Positions 15,183-22,089 of a stretch of DNA of 22,963 nucleotides are shown here, piece after piece. Each line of letters starts with the position of its first letter. The stretch's first letter is position 1. The notes below the pieces were generated by a model. The model made no database searches. It saw nothing but the letters and a program-made list of their open reading frames with translations, and was not told the origin of the DNA. The stretch is from Ruminiclostridium sp. (GTDB taxonomy: Bacteria > Bacillota_A > Clostridia > Oscillospirales > Oscillospiraceae). The stretch spans positions 1 through 22,963 of the forward strand of contig JAFXCU010000118.1 of the NCBI GenBank assembly GCA_017521345.1, written 5' to 3'. Made by a program: the position numbers and the translations under genes.

Positions 15183-15479
15183 ATGAATAGCATGCAGGCA
15201 TTAGGTATGATCGAAACCAAGGGTCTGGTCGGTTCCATCGAGGCAGCCGACGCAATGGTCAAGGCAGCAAACGTTCACCTGATCGGTAAGGTCCACGTCG
15301 GCGGCGGTCTGGTCACCGTTATGGTCCGCGGCGACGTCGGCGCTGTCAAGGCTGCAACCGACGCTGGCGCAGCTGCAGCTTCCCGTGTTGGCGAGCTGAT
15401 CTCCGTCCACGTCATCCCCCGTCCCCACGGTGAGGTCGAGTACATCCTGCCTGTCCTGGGCGGCGAAGCAGCAGAATAA
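15183..15479 (+). CDS. eutM: EutM, hexameric BMC shell protein (copy 1)
   Basis: The 98-residue, single BMC-domain product is of the EutM/PduA type: [20 protein letters not shown] (about 6-25), the pore loop and [19 protein letters not shown] (about 29-47), and the terminal [13 protein letters not shown] (about 79-91). Such proteins are the main hexagonal tiles of the shell. A GGAGG site precedes the ATG. From residue 5 to residue 93 it is identical in protein to the second eutM at 17105, with ten silent base changes; only the ends differ. Codon choice (GGT, GTC, ATC, AAG, CTG) is strongly biased, fitting very high expression. In related operons one of the copies flanking eutE is named eutK, but here both are plainly EutM. 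Confidence 0.96.
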   Translation: MNSMQALGMIETKGLVGSIEAADAMVKAANVHLIGKVHVGGGLVTVMVRGDVGAVKAATDAGAAAASRVGELISVHVIPRPHGEVEYILPVLGGEAAE

Positions 15480-15525
15480 TCTTACGCTGAAACCAATTTC
15501 GACCTAACACCCAGGAGGTACAACC

Positions 15526-17049
15526 ATGGAATTCGATAAAGACTTACGCTCGATCCAGGAAGTAAGAAACCTGGTCGAGAAGGCTAAGGCAGCTCAGAAG
15601 GAGTATGCCAACTTCAATCAGGCTCAGGTGGACAAGATCGTCCATGCCATCACCGTGGCCTGCGAGGCTCACCTGGAGCCCCTGGCTAAGATGGCTGTGG
15701 AAGAGACCGGCTTCGGCATCTGGCAGGACAAGGTCCTGAAGAACGTGCTGGGCTCCACCCTGACCTACAACTTCATCAAGGACATGAAGACCATCGGCAT
15801 CCTGAACGAGGATCCCGTGCGGAAGGTCTGGGAGATCGGCGTGCCCAAGGGCGTTGTGGCAGCACTGATTCCCTCCACCAACCCCACTTCCACCGCAATG
15901 TACAAGACCCTGATCTCCCTGAAGGCAGGCAACGCCATCATCCTGAGCCCCCACCCCAATGCAAAGAACTGCATCCTGGAGACCTTCAAGATCATGAACC
16001 AGGCAGCCATCGCAGCCGGTGCTCCCGCAGGCCTGATCCAGTGCGTCTCCATCCCCTCTCCCCAGGGCACTGACGCTCTGCTGAAGAACCCCAACGTGGG
16101 CATCATCCTGGCTACCGGCGGCGAGGCAATGGTCAAGGCAGCTTACAGCTCCGGCAACCCTGCTCTGGGCGTCGGCCCCGGCAACGGCCCCTCCTTCATC
16201 GAGAAGTCCGCTGACATCCAGATGGCTGTCAAGCACATCATGGACTCCAAGACCTTCGACAACGGCACCATCTGCGCCTCCGAGCAGTCCATCGTCACCG
16301 AGCGCTGCATCAAGGAGCAGGTCATCTCCGAGGTCAAGAAGCAGGGCGGCTACTTCATGTCCGCTGAAGAGAGCGAGAAGGTCGGCCGCTTCATCATGCG
16401 TGCCAACGGCACCATGAACCCCAAGATCGTCGGCAAGTCCGCTAAGGTCATCGCTGACATGGCTGGTATCACCATCCCCGAGGGCACCCGTGTTCTGGTC
16501 TCCTTCCAGACCACCGTGGGCAAGGACAACCCCTACTCCCGCGAGAAGCTGTGCCCCATCCTGGCCTTCTACACCGCAGAGAACTGGGAAGAGGCCTGCG
16601 AGCTGAGCATGAAGATCCTGTACAACGAGGGTGCCGGTCACACTATGACCATCCACTCCGAGGACATGAGCGTCATCCGTGAGTTCGCTCTGAAGAAGCC
16701 TGTCTCCCGTCTGCTGGTCAACACCCCCGGCACCCTGGGCGGCGTGGGCGCATCCACCGGCATCCAGCCCGCTCTGACCCTGGGCTGCGGCGCAGTGGGC
16801 GGCAGCGCTACCGCTGACAACGTGGGCCCCATGAACCTGATCGACATCCGTCGTGTGGCCTTCGGCCTGAAGGAACTGGACGAGGTCCGCGGCAACTATC
16901 CCGCTCCCGAGACCCCCTGCTGCCAGGCTCCCGCTCCCCGTTATCCTGACACCGTTTCCGCAGCATGCGGCGAGAAGGCAATGACCTCTCTGAGCAAGTC
17001 TGACATCGAGGCAATCACCAGAGCAGTTCTGGCTCACTTCAACAGATAA
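15526..17049 (+). CDS. eutE: EutE, CoA-acylating acetaldehyde dehydrogenase
   Basis: The 507-residue product has an aldehyde dehydrogenase body (about 10-455) with the catalytic cysteine C250 in DNGTICASEQ, the cofactor segment IPSTNPTSTAMYKTLI (about 115-130) and GVGPGN (215-220). It converts acetaldehyde, CoA and NAD+ to acetyl-CoA and NADH in the lumen. It is longer than enterobacterial EutE because of a C-terminal extension: a Pro/Ala/Cys-rich linker (about 456-486, with PCCQAPAPRYP) and a terminal amphipathic helix (SKSDIEAITRAVLAHF, about 490-505) that looks like an encapsulation peptide. Enterobacterial EutE carries its peptide at the other end. A clear AGGAGG site precedes the start, and eutM copies lie on both sides. 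Confidence 0.95.
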   Translation: MEFDKDLRSIQEVRNLVEKAKAAQKEYANFNQAQVDKIVHAITVACEAHLEPLAKMAVEETGFGIWQDKVLKNVLGSTLTYNFIKDMKTIGILNEDPVRKVWEIGVPKGVVAALIPSTNPTSTAMYKTLISLKAGNAIILSPHPNAKNCILETFKIMNQAAIAAGAPAGLIQCVSIPSPQGTDALLKNPNVGIILATGGEAMVKAAYSSGNPALGVGPGNGPSFIEKSADIQMAVKHIMDSKTFDNGTICASEQSIVTERCIKEQVISEVKKQGGYFMSAEESEKVGRFIMRANGTMNPKIVGKSAKVIADMAGITIPEGTRVLVSFQTTVGKDNPYSREKLCPILAFYTAENWEEACELSMKILYNEGAGHTMTIHSEDMSVIREFALKKPVSRLLVNTPGTLGGVGASTGIQPALTLGCGAVGGSATADNVGPMNLIDIRRVAFGLKELDEVRGNYPAPETPCCQAPAPRYPDTVSAACGEKAMTSLSKSDIEAITRAVLAHFNR

Positions 17050-17104
17050 TCCCCCTATCTACTATCAATTCACATTCAACCACTAATTTTTGGAGGTAAC
17101 TATT

Positions 17105-17395
17105 ATGGTACAGCAGGCATTAGGTATGATCGAGACCAAGGGTCTGGTCGGTTCCATCGAGGCAGCCGACGCAATGGTCAAGGCAGCAAACGTCCATCTG
17201 ATCGGTAAGGTCCACGTCGGCGGCGGTCTGGTCACCGTCATGGTCCGCGGCGATGTCGGCGCTGTTAAGGCTGCTACCGACGCTGGCGCAGCAGCAGCTT
17301 CCCGCGTTGGCGAGCTGATCTCCGTCCACGTCATCCCCCGTCCCCACGGCGAGGTCGAGTACATCCTGCCTGTCCTGGGCAACACCGAGGAGTAA
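17105..17395 (+). CDS. eutM: EutM, hexameric BMC shell protein (copy 2)
   Basis: The ATG at 17105 (after TTGGAGGTAA) gives 96 residues; the TTG at 17090 lies in the ribosome site itself and is rejected. Residues 4-92 are identical to residues 5-93 of the copy at 15183. In many Firmicute eut operons a distinct shell gene (often called eutK) occupies this place after eutE, so an exact EutM repeat is notable. The product should co-assemble freely with copy 1 in the shell facets. A strong non-terminating hairpin follows the stop (17429-17451), which could stabilise the upstream mRNA and raise shell-protein output. The codon bias is as strong as in copy 1. Confidence 0.96.
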   Translation: MVQQALGMIETKGLVGSIEAADAMVKAANVHLIGKVHVGGGLVTVMVRGDVGAVKAATDAGAAAASRVGELISVHVIPRPHGEVEYILPVLGNTEE

Positions 17396-17428
17396 TCCTC
17401 CCCTGCCCCAGTTTTTGACCAATCCGAA

Positions 17429-17451
17429 GGGTGGCCGCCCTGCGGCCACCC
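17429..17451 (+). other. Strong GC-rich hairpin between eutM copy 2 and eutT
   Basis: GGGTGGCCGC (17429-17438) pairs perfectly with GCGGCCACCC (17442-17451) across a CCT loop. The following CTCTCAATAATG has no T-run. It is strong enough to block 3' exonucleases and may separate abundant shell/EutE mRNA from scarcer enzyme mRNA; that role is inferred. Confidence 0.65.
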
Positions 17452-17479
17452 CTCTCAATAATGACAGGCGGGTAATGCA

Positions 17480-18247
17480 ATGAAAAAATATCTACTGACC
17501 GATGTAGAACTGCGCGCCCGCTGGTCCCGTGACCGCTCCTCCACCTACTACGTAGAGGAAGGTGCGATCCTGACGCCCTCCGCCAAGGACTTTCTCAAGG
17601 AGCACAACATCCAGTTATGCTATACCATGGGCGGCGAGACAACAGAGTCCGCCGTGTCTTCCATGACCATGACTCCCATTCCCACCAAGGAAGGAAAAGC
17701 CCGGTATCGCAACGCCGCCACCGGCCAGGAGCTGGATCAGAAGCCCGAGGAGATGACCCATTTACGGGGCAATCTTCTGGTGCCCAAGATCCATCCCCAG
17801 ATCGAGTTCCGGGGCAAACTGGACAGCCTCATGGCACGTATCCTGGAAGTGCAGCTCATCGCCGAAGAGTGTGAAGAGCCCAAAGTCCTGAGCGACCTGG
17901 AGGAGATCCTGGAGTACGCCCACCAGATCCTGGCTGCCGAGGTGAAAGACGAGCCTCTGCCTGCCATGAACATCATGGACATGGACAGCCAGCAGATCCG
18001 ATACAATTCCCACCATGTGAAGAAGGTGTTCGGCATCAGCCATCCCATCCCCAACTACCGGATGGGCAAGCTGTGCATTGCTCTGAACTCCCTGCGCACC
18101 CAGGTGCGTGAAGTGGAGCTGGCCGCCGCCAAGGCGTTCTGCCAGGGCGGTACCTTCACTCGCGTGGATATTATCGAGGGCCTCAACCGGATGTCCAGCT
18201 GCGTCTACATCATTCTTTGCCGCAAACTGTCCGGCTATTACAAATAA
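17480..18247 (+). CDS. eutT: EutT, ATP:cob(I)alamin adenosyltransferase
   Basis: The 255-residue product has the EutT layout: N-terminal YYVEEGAILTPSAKDFLKEH (about 23-42), then THLRGNLLVPKIHPQIEFRGKLDS (about 93-116), and a C-terminal helical region with ALNSLRTQVREVELAAAKAF (about 201-220) and IIEGLNRMSSCVYIILC. It transfers the adenosyl group of ATP to reduced cobalamin, giving the cofactor of EutBC. The metal-binding HX11CCXXC motif of Salmonella EutT is absent; no cysteine lies between residues 48 and 120. This fits the metal-independent subgroup seen in some Firmicutes. EutT may also serve the B12-dependent mutase encoded at the left of the window. Confidence 0.9.
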   Translation: MKKYLLTDVELRARWSRDRSSTYYVEEGAILTPSAKDFLKEHNIQLCYTMGGETTESAVSSMTMTPIPTKEGKARYRNAATGQELDQKPEEMTHLRGNLLVPKIHPQIEFRGKLDSLMARILEVQLIAEECEEPKVLSDLEEILEYAHQILAAEVKDEPLPAMNIMDMDSQQIRYNSHHVKKVFGISHPIPNYRMGKLCIALNSLRTQVREVELAAAKAFCQGGTFTRVDIIEGLNRMSSCVYIILCRKLSGYYK

Positions 18248-18277
18248 GTATCTGCCCGTTGCGAATGGGGTAGATAC
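18248..18277 (+). other. Hairpin between eutT and pduL
   Basis: Starting at the base after the eutT stop, GTATCTGCCC (18248-18257) pairs with GGGTAGATAC (18268-18277) with one G-U pair; pairing can continue inward past a bulged G to a GCG loop. No T-run follows. It resembles the other intercistronic hairpins of this operon. Confidence 0.5.
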
Positions 18278-18300
18278 CATGTGACAGAGGTAAATCGCCC

Positions 18301-18984
18301 ATGAATTATTTTTCTGAAAAAGATATTTACGATATCGTAGCAAACGTAGTGGCACAGTCCGGCCTTGGCAAGAACAAGGCTGCCACTCCCGTTTGCACTG
18401 ACGAAGGCATGGAGATCCCCATCGAGATCTCTGCCCGTCACGTCCATCTGGACCGTGAGTCCCTGGACATCCTCTTCGGCAAGGACTACAAGCTCACCAA
18501 GAAGCGTGATCTGAGCCAGACCGGCCAGTACCTGGCTGAAGAGCGCGTCAAGCTGGTCACCGAGCGCGGCCAGATCGCCAGCGTCGGTATCCTGGGTCCC
18601 CTGCGCAGCAAGAACCAGGTGGAGCTGTCCTTCAGCGATGCCCGTATCCTGGGTGTGAAGGCTCCCATCCGTCAGTCCGGCGACCTGGAAGGCGCTGCTG
18701 ATGTGCTGATCGTGGGTCCCAAGGGCGTGGTCACTGCCAAGGGTTCCGTTATCGTGGCCAAGGCTCACATTCACATGACTGCTGCCGATGCTCAAGCATA
18801 CGGCGTGGTGGACGGCGAGCATGTGAGCATCCGTATGGGTACCGACCGTAAACTTACCCTGAACGATGTCATCGTCCGTGTTCGAGAGGACTTCGTCCTG
18901 GCTGTCCACATTGACTATGACGAGGCCAACGCCGCCAATGTGTCCGGCGGCCACATCATTGGCCACCTGATCAAGAATAGGTGA
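18301..18984 (+). CDS. pduL: PduL-type phosphotransacylase (eut acetyl-phosphate-forming enzyme)
   Basis: The 227-residue product is of the PduL family: two beta-barrel domains with metal-binding histidines in SARHVHLDRE (H47, H49) and AHIHMTAAD (H156, H158), plus H203 in the late HIDYDEANAA. It converts acetyl-CoA and phosphate to acetyl phosphate and CoA, closing the CoA cycle inside the compartment and allowing ATP formation by acetate kinase. In the eut setting it takes the place of the unrelated Pta-type EutD of enterobacteria and is often annotated eutD. Residues 4-19 (FSEKDIYDIVANVVAQ) form an amphipathic N-terminal helix before a linker, the usual encapsulation peptide of PduL. The next gene begins 4 bases after its stop. 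Confidence 0.93.
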   Translation: MNYFSEKDIYDIVANVVAQSGLGKNKAATPVCTDEGMEIPIEISARHVHLDRESLDILFGKDYKLTKKRDLSQTGQYLAEERVKLVTERGQIASVGILGPLRSKNQVELSFSDARILGVKAPIRQSGDLEGAADVLIVGPKGVVTAKGSVIVAKAHIHMTAADAQAYGVVDGEHVSIRMGTDRKLTLNDVIVRVREDFVLAVHIDYDEANAANVSGGHIIGHLIKNR

Positions 18985-18988
18985 TCCT

Positions 18989-19681
18989 ATGAACCAAGCT
19001 GATCTGGAATACATTGTGGGTCTTGTGACCCAGCAGGTCATGGCTGCCATGAACCAGGGGTGTTCCGCTCAGGATCCTCAATATGAGGGAATGTCCAAGA
19101 TCCTGGTGGTGGGTCCTGAAAATGTGACCCTCCCCGAGGATCTGTGCCAGGACTCCGTGGCCTTTGGCCTGGCAGATTTCTGCGCACACAAAAACATCCT
19201 GCGCTATGACCGCGTGATCATCACCGATCTCACCACCACCCAGCTGGCTGACATTGCCATGGCACGGGTGAGCGACGACGTCACCGACGCAGTCATCACT
19301 GCCCTGCTCAACGGCATCGACACCTACATGCTGGAGAGCGCTCTCTCCTTCCGGAAGATGGCCGGCAAGGGCAGCACCGCCCTGTATAACCTCCTGGAGA
19401 GCTATGCCCGGACCCTGCAGGTCTTTGGCATCAAGATGGCAGGCATCCGCCCCAAGCAGCAGCCCCTGCCCGAGGCCAAGCCTCCCAAGTTCAAAGCTCC
19501 CGCCATCCAGGTCCCCAAGGGAAGCGGTATGCCCAACGCCAGCCGCCTGATCTCCGAGGTGGAAGCCGCTGAACTCATCAAGGCAGGCGGTCCCGTTCAT
19601 CTGGCCGCCAATGCTATCATCACTCCCCTGGCCCGGGATATGTTTGCCCAGGCCCGTGTGGACGTGATCCAGGACCGCTGA
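18989..19681 (+). CDS. Conserved ethanolamine-utilization protein of unknown function, probable lumen cargo
   Basis: This 230-residue protein resembles the uncharacterised eut family that sits between pduL/eutD and eutN in Firmicutes. Residues 3-20 (QADLEYIVGLVTQQVMAA) form an amphipathic helix like the encapsulation peptides of PduL and EutC. The centre (about 36-152) is a compact alpha/beta region (ILVVGPENVTLP, YDRVIITDLTTTQLADIAMARVSDD) with a faint likeness to flavoprotein-type Rossmann folds, which I cannot confirm. After a Pro/Lys linker (155-182), the end (184-229) reads SRLISEVEAAELIKAGG then ANAIITPLARDMFAQA, a motif also seen at the EutT N-terminus and in EutQ-like proteins. The ribosome site AGGTGATCC lies in the end of pduL, so translation is coupled. 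Function unknown. Confidence 0.75.
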   Translation: MNQADLEYIVGLVTQQVMAAMNQGCSAQDPQYEGMSKILVVGPENVTLPEDLCQDSVAFGLADFCAHKNILRYDRVIITDLTTTQLADIAMARVSDDVTDAVITALLNGIDTYMLESALSFRKMAGKGSTALYNLLESYARTLQVFGIKMAGIRPKQQPLPEAKPPKFKAPAIQVPKGSGMPNASRLISEVEAAELIKAGGPVHLAANAIITPLARDMFAQARVDVIQDR

Positions 19682-19694
19682 GGAGGGCTTTGCA

Positions 19695-19970
19695 TTGATT
19701 ATTTGTAAAGTCATCGGCCATGTCTGGGCTACCAAAAAGGAGCCCAGACTGGAAGGCCTGAAGCTGATGGTGGTCCAGGAAGAGGGCACCGAACGTCAGA
19801 CCCATGTGGCAGCTGACGTGGTGGGCGCCGGCATCGGCGAACAGGTGCTGGTGGTCTCCGGCAGTACCGCCCGGAGCATCTTCAAGGAACGAATGGATGG
19901 TCAGGTCCCCACCGATATGGCCATCGTCGGTATCATTGACAGTCTGGAAATCGATCCGACTGCACAGTAA
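19695..19970 (+). CDS. eutN: EutN, pentameric BMC vertex protein
   Basis: The 91-residue product belongs to the EutN/CcmL family of pentameric vertex proteins (opening IICKVIGHVWATKKEPRL, then AADVVGAGIGEQVLVVSGSTAR about 39-60, and MAIVGIIDSLEI near the end). It caps the twelve corners of the shell. The start is TTG at 19695, set by an AGGAGGG site (19681-19687) and by the family N-terminus; no ATG is available near it. eutV in this window also uses TTG, which may keep a low-copy protein low. It lies 13 bases after the unknown eut gene and 21 bases before pduS. Confidence 0.94.
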   Translation: MIICKVIGHVWATKKEPRLEGLKLMVVQEEGTERQTHVAADVVGAGIGEQVLVVSGSTARSIFKERMDGQVPTDMAIVGIIDSLEIDPTAQ

Positions 19971-19991
19971 CTCCCAAAGGAAGTGAAATCC

Positions 19992-21335
19992 ATGGGTATC
20001 GTTGATCAAATCAGGGATGCCGGTATCGTCGGCTGCGGCGGTGCAGGCTTCCCCACCCATAAAAAACTGAATCCCGGCATCGAGTATCTCATCATCAACG
20101 GCGCAGAGTGCGAACCCCTGCTCCGTACTGACCGATACATCATGCTGAACAAAGCACCCGATATGGTGCGTGCACTGACCGCCCTCCAGTCTGAACTGGA
20201 GATCCAGAACGTGGTCATTGCCGTCAAGCATCACTATCAGGACGAGATCGCCGCTCTGCGGCAGGCCATCGCCCAAGCCGGTGCCAACATCTCCATCCAT
20301 GAGCTGGAGAGCTTCTATCCCGCCGGCGACGAGCAGACCATCGTCTACGAGGTCACCGGTCGTGTGGTCCCCCCTGCCGGCATCCCCGGCATGGTGGGCT
20401 GTGTGGTCAACAACGTGGCCACCATTTACGCCATCTCCGAGGCTATGGACAACGTCCCCTTCACCCACAAGTTCCTCACCGTCACCGGTGAGGTCCGCAA
20501 CCCCACCGTGCTGTATGTCCCCCTGGGCACCAGCTATCGGGAGTGCTTCGAAATGGCTGGGGGCACCAACTACGGCTCCTACTTCGTGGTCAGCGGCGGC
20601 CCCATGATGGGCAAGTCCATGACTCAGGAGGAGGCCGAGACCGCTGTGGTCACCAAGACCACTTCTGGCATCCTGGTCCTGCCTGCAGAGGGCTATCATG
20701 CCCGCACCAATGAGGTGGACATGGCTCGTATGATCAGCCGTGCCCGCTCTGCCTGCATCCAGTGCACCGCCTGCACCCAGCTGTGCCCCCGTCATATGCT
20801 GGGTCATCCCATCGAGCCCCACCGCATCATGCGTGCTATGGCTTCCGGTGCTTCCCTGGAAGAGCTGATGGAGACCCCCGCCATCCGCAATGCAGCCCTG
20901 TGCTGCGCCTGCGGCATCTGCGAGGTCTACGCCTGCCCCATGGGCCTCTTCCCCCGGAAGATCAACACCATGCTCAAGGGCGAGCTGGGCAAGGCCGGCA
21001 TCCGCTATCAGGCTGATACCGACCACTGGGAGGCACATCCCATCCGCGAAGCCCGTCTGGCTCCCTCCGAGAAGACCGCAGCTCGTGCCGGTGTACACAA
21101 GTACTACGACTACGAGATCCGTGAGCTTCGTGTGGGCGACCCCAGCCGGGTCGAGATCCCTGTGAGCATGCACATCGGCGCTCCCTCCGTCCCTGTGGTG
21201 AAGGAAGGCGACCATGTGAACGTGGGCGATCTCATCGCCGAGACCCCGGAAGGCGCCATGGGCGCTCTCATCCACGCCAGCATCTCCGGCCGGGTGGAAT
21301 CCGTGGGCAACCGAATCGTGATTGTGAAAGATTGA
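19992..21335 (+). CDS. pduS: PduS/RnfC-like iron-sulfur flavoprotein (electron transfer or cobalamin reductase)
   Basis: The ATG at 19992 is chosen because AAAGGA lies about 9 bases upstream; the GTG at 19983 overlaps that site. The 447 residues match PduS in length. In order: a nucleotide/flavin motif GCGGAGFPTH (14-23), the NGAECEP signature (36-42), an SLBB-like region, two 4Fe-4S motifs (C255, C258, C261, C265 and C304, C307, C310, C315), and a C-terminal barrel-sandwich domain (about 395-447). PduS of Salmonella reduces cobalamin and can oxidise NADH; it binds shell protein PduT, whose homologue is encoded next. Here it may feed EutT with reduced cobalamin or move electrons from NADH made by EutE, which matters as no EutG is visible. 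Confidence 0.9.
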   Translation: MGIVDQIRDAGIVGCGGAGFPTHKKLNPGIEYLIINGAECEPLLRTDRYIMLNKAPDMVRALTALQSELEIQNVVIAVKHHYQDEIAALRQAIAQAGANISIHELESFYPAGDEQTIVYEVTGRVVPPAGIPGMVGCVVNNVATIYAISEAMDNVPFTHKFLTVTGEVRNPTVLYVPLGTSYRECFEMAGGTNYGSYFVVSGGPMMGKSMTQEEAETAVVTKTTSGILVLPAEGYHARTNEVDMARMISRARSACIQCTACTQLCPRHMLGHPIEPHRIMRAMASGASLEELMETPAIRNAALCCACGICEVYACPMGLFPRKINTMLKGELGKAGIRYQADTDHWEAHPIREARLAPSEKTAARAGVHKYYDYEIRELRVGDPSRVEIPVSMHIGAPSVPVVKEGDHVNVGDLIAETPEGAMGALIHASISGRVESVGNRIVIVKD

Positions 21336-21346
21336 GGTACTGACTT

Positions 21347-21895
21347 ATGATGGAAACGATTGGTTTTCTTGAATTAAACAGCATCGCCAAGGGCGTCGAA
21401 GTGGCAGATATCGTGCTGAAGACCGCAGCCGTCAATCTGGTCTTCTCCCGTTCCGGCTGCCCCGGCAAGTATTACCTGCTCTTTACCGGCGAAGTGGCTG
21501 CCGTTCAGGCCTCTATCGACGCCGGCTGTGAGCTGGGCGGTCATCACGTGGTGGATCACTGCGTGATCCCCCGTGTCCACCCCCAGGTCATCAAGGCCAT
21601 CAACATGACCAGCGCACCCGACCACATGAACGCTGTGGGCGTCATGGAGTTCTTCTCCGTCACTGCTTCCGTGTACAGCGCCGATGCTGCCGTCAAGGCT
21701 GCTGATGTGGACCTGATCGACGTGCGCCTGGGTACCGGCATCGGCGGCAAGTCCTTCGTCATCCTCACCGGCGAAGTGGCTGCTGTCAGAGCTTCCATCG
21801 ACGCGGGCATCAACACTCCCGCTGCCGAGGGTATGCTGGTCTCCTCCGTGGTCATCCCCAGCCCCCATCCTGAGCTTCTGGACAGCCTGATGTAA
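21347..21895 (+). CDS. pduT: PduT-like tandem-BMC shell protein with an iron-sulfur site
   Basis: The 182-residue product has two BMC domains in a row (about 3-88 and 95-180) and closely follows PduT: opening IGFLELNSIAKGVEVAD, then SRSGCPGKYYLLFTGEVAAV with Cys38, the residue number of the cysteine that binds a 4Fe-4S cluster at the trimer centre in Salmonella PduT, and GIGGKSFVILTGEVAAV in the second domain. It should form a pseudohexameric tile that conducts electrons across the shell, partnered by PduS just upstream. The ATG pair at 21347/21350 is ambiguous; the first gives Cys38. A multi-hairpin element starts 10 bases after the stop. Confidence 0.92.
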   Translation: MMETIGFLELNSIAKGVEVADIVLKTAAVNLVFSRSGCPGKYYLLFTGEVAAVQASIDAGCELGGHHVVDHCVIPRVHPQVIKAINMTSAPDHMNAVGVMEFFSVTASVYSADAAVKAADVDLIDVRLGTGIGGKSFVILTGEVAAVRASIDAGINTPAAEGMLVSSVVIPSPHPELLDSLM

Positions 21896-21905
21896 TACTC
21901 TTTCT

Positions 21906-22050
21906 GATAAAATGATGAAATCATTTTATCGTGCCATCCCAATGGCACGCCGCCCTTGGCGGCAAGAAATGTATTGCACGTCGTTTTTGCGGCGAAAGCC
22001 GCAAGCCGCAAACATTGCGGCTTAATAAAATGCTTAAAGCATTTTATTAA
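21906..22050. repeat. Six-hairpin structured element between pduT and eutS
   Basis: Six perfect hairpins stand almost head to tail. H1: 21906-21930 (11 bp, GAA loop). H2: 21931-21948 (7 bp, CCCA). H3: 21949-21963 (6 bp, CTT). After 23 unpaired bases, H4: 21987-22004 (7 bp, GAAA tetraloop). H5: 22005-22021 (7 bp, ACA). H6: 22022-22050 (13 bp, TAA). H1-H3 abut with no spacer, as do H4-H6. The outer hairpins share ATAAAATG/CATTTTAT arms, and H4 and H5 use the same arm sequence in opposite order. There is no open frame. It looks like a dispersed palindromic element or a structured RNA; I cannot test for other copies. Confidence 0.8.
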
Positions 22051-22057
22051 AAACTAG

Positions 22058-22063
22058 TATAAT
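22058..22063 (+). promoter_or_regulatory. Possible -10 element for eutS-eutP
   Basis: A perfect TATAAT lies 26 bases before the eutS ATG, just after the six-hairpin element. At 17-18 bases upstream there is only TTAAAG, a poor -35 inside hairpin H6. A separate promoter is therefore possible but not well supported. Confidence 0.35.
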
Positions 22064-22089
22064 CCCTGGCTTCCCGAAAGGAATTCGCT

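Noticed and set aside
21906..22050. EutV-sequestering decoy RNA like that of Enterococcus and Listeria
   Set aside because: The hairpins have 3-4 base loops, not the A-first hexaloops needed for ANTAR binding, and no pair resembles the 10612-10647 site.
21906..22050. CRISPR array
   Set aside because: The hairpins are different palindromes with no regular direct repeats or spacers, and no cas genes are present.
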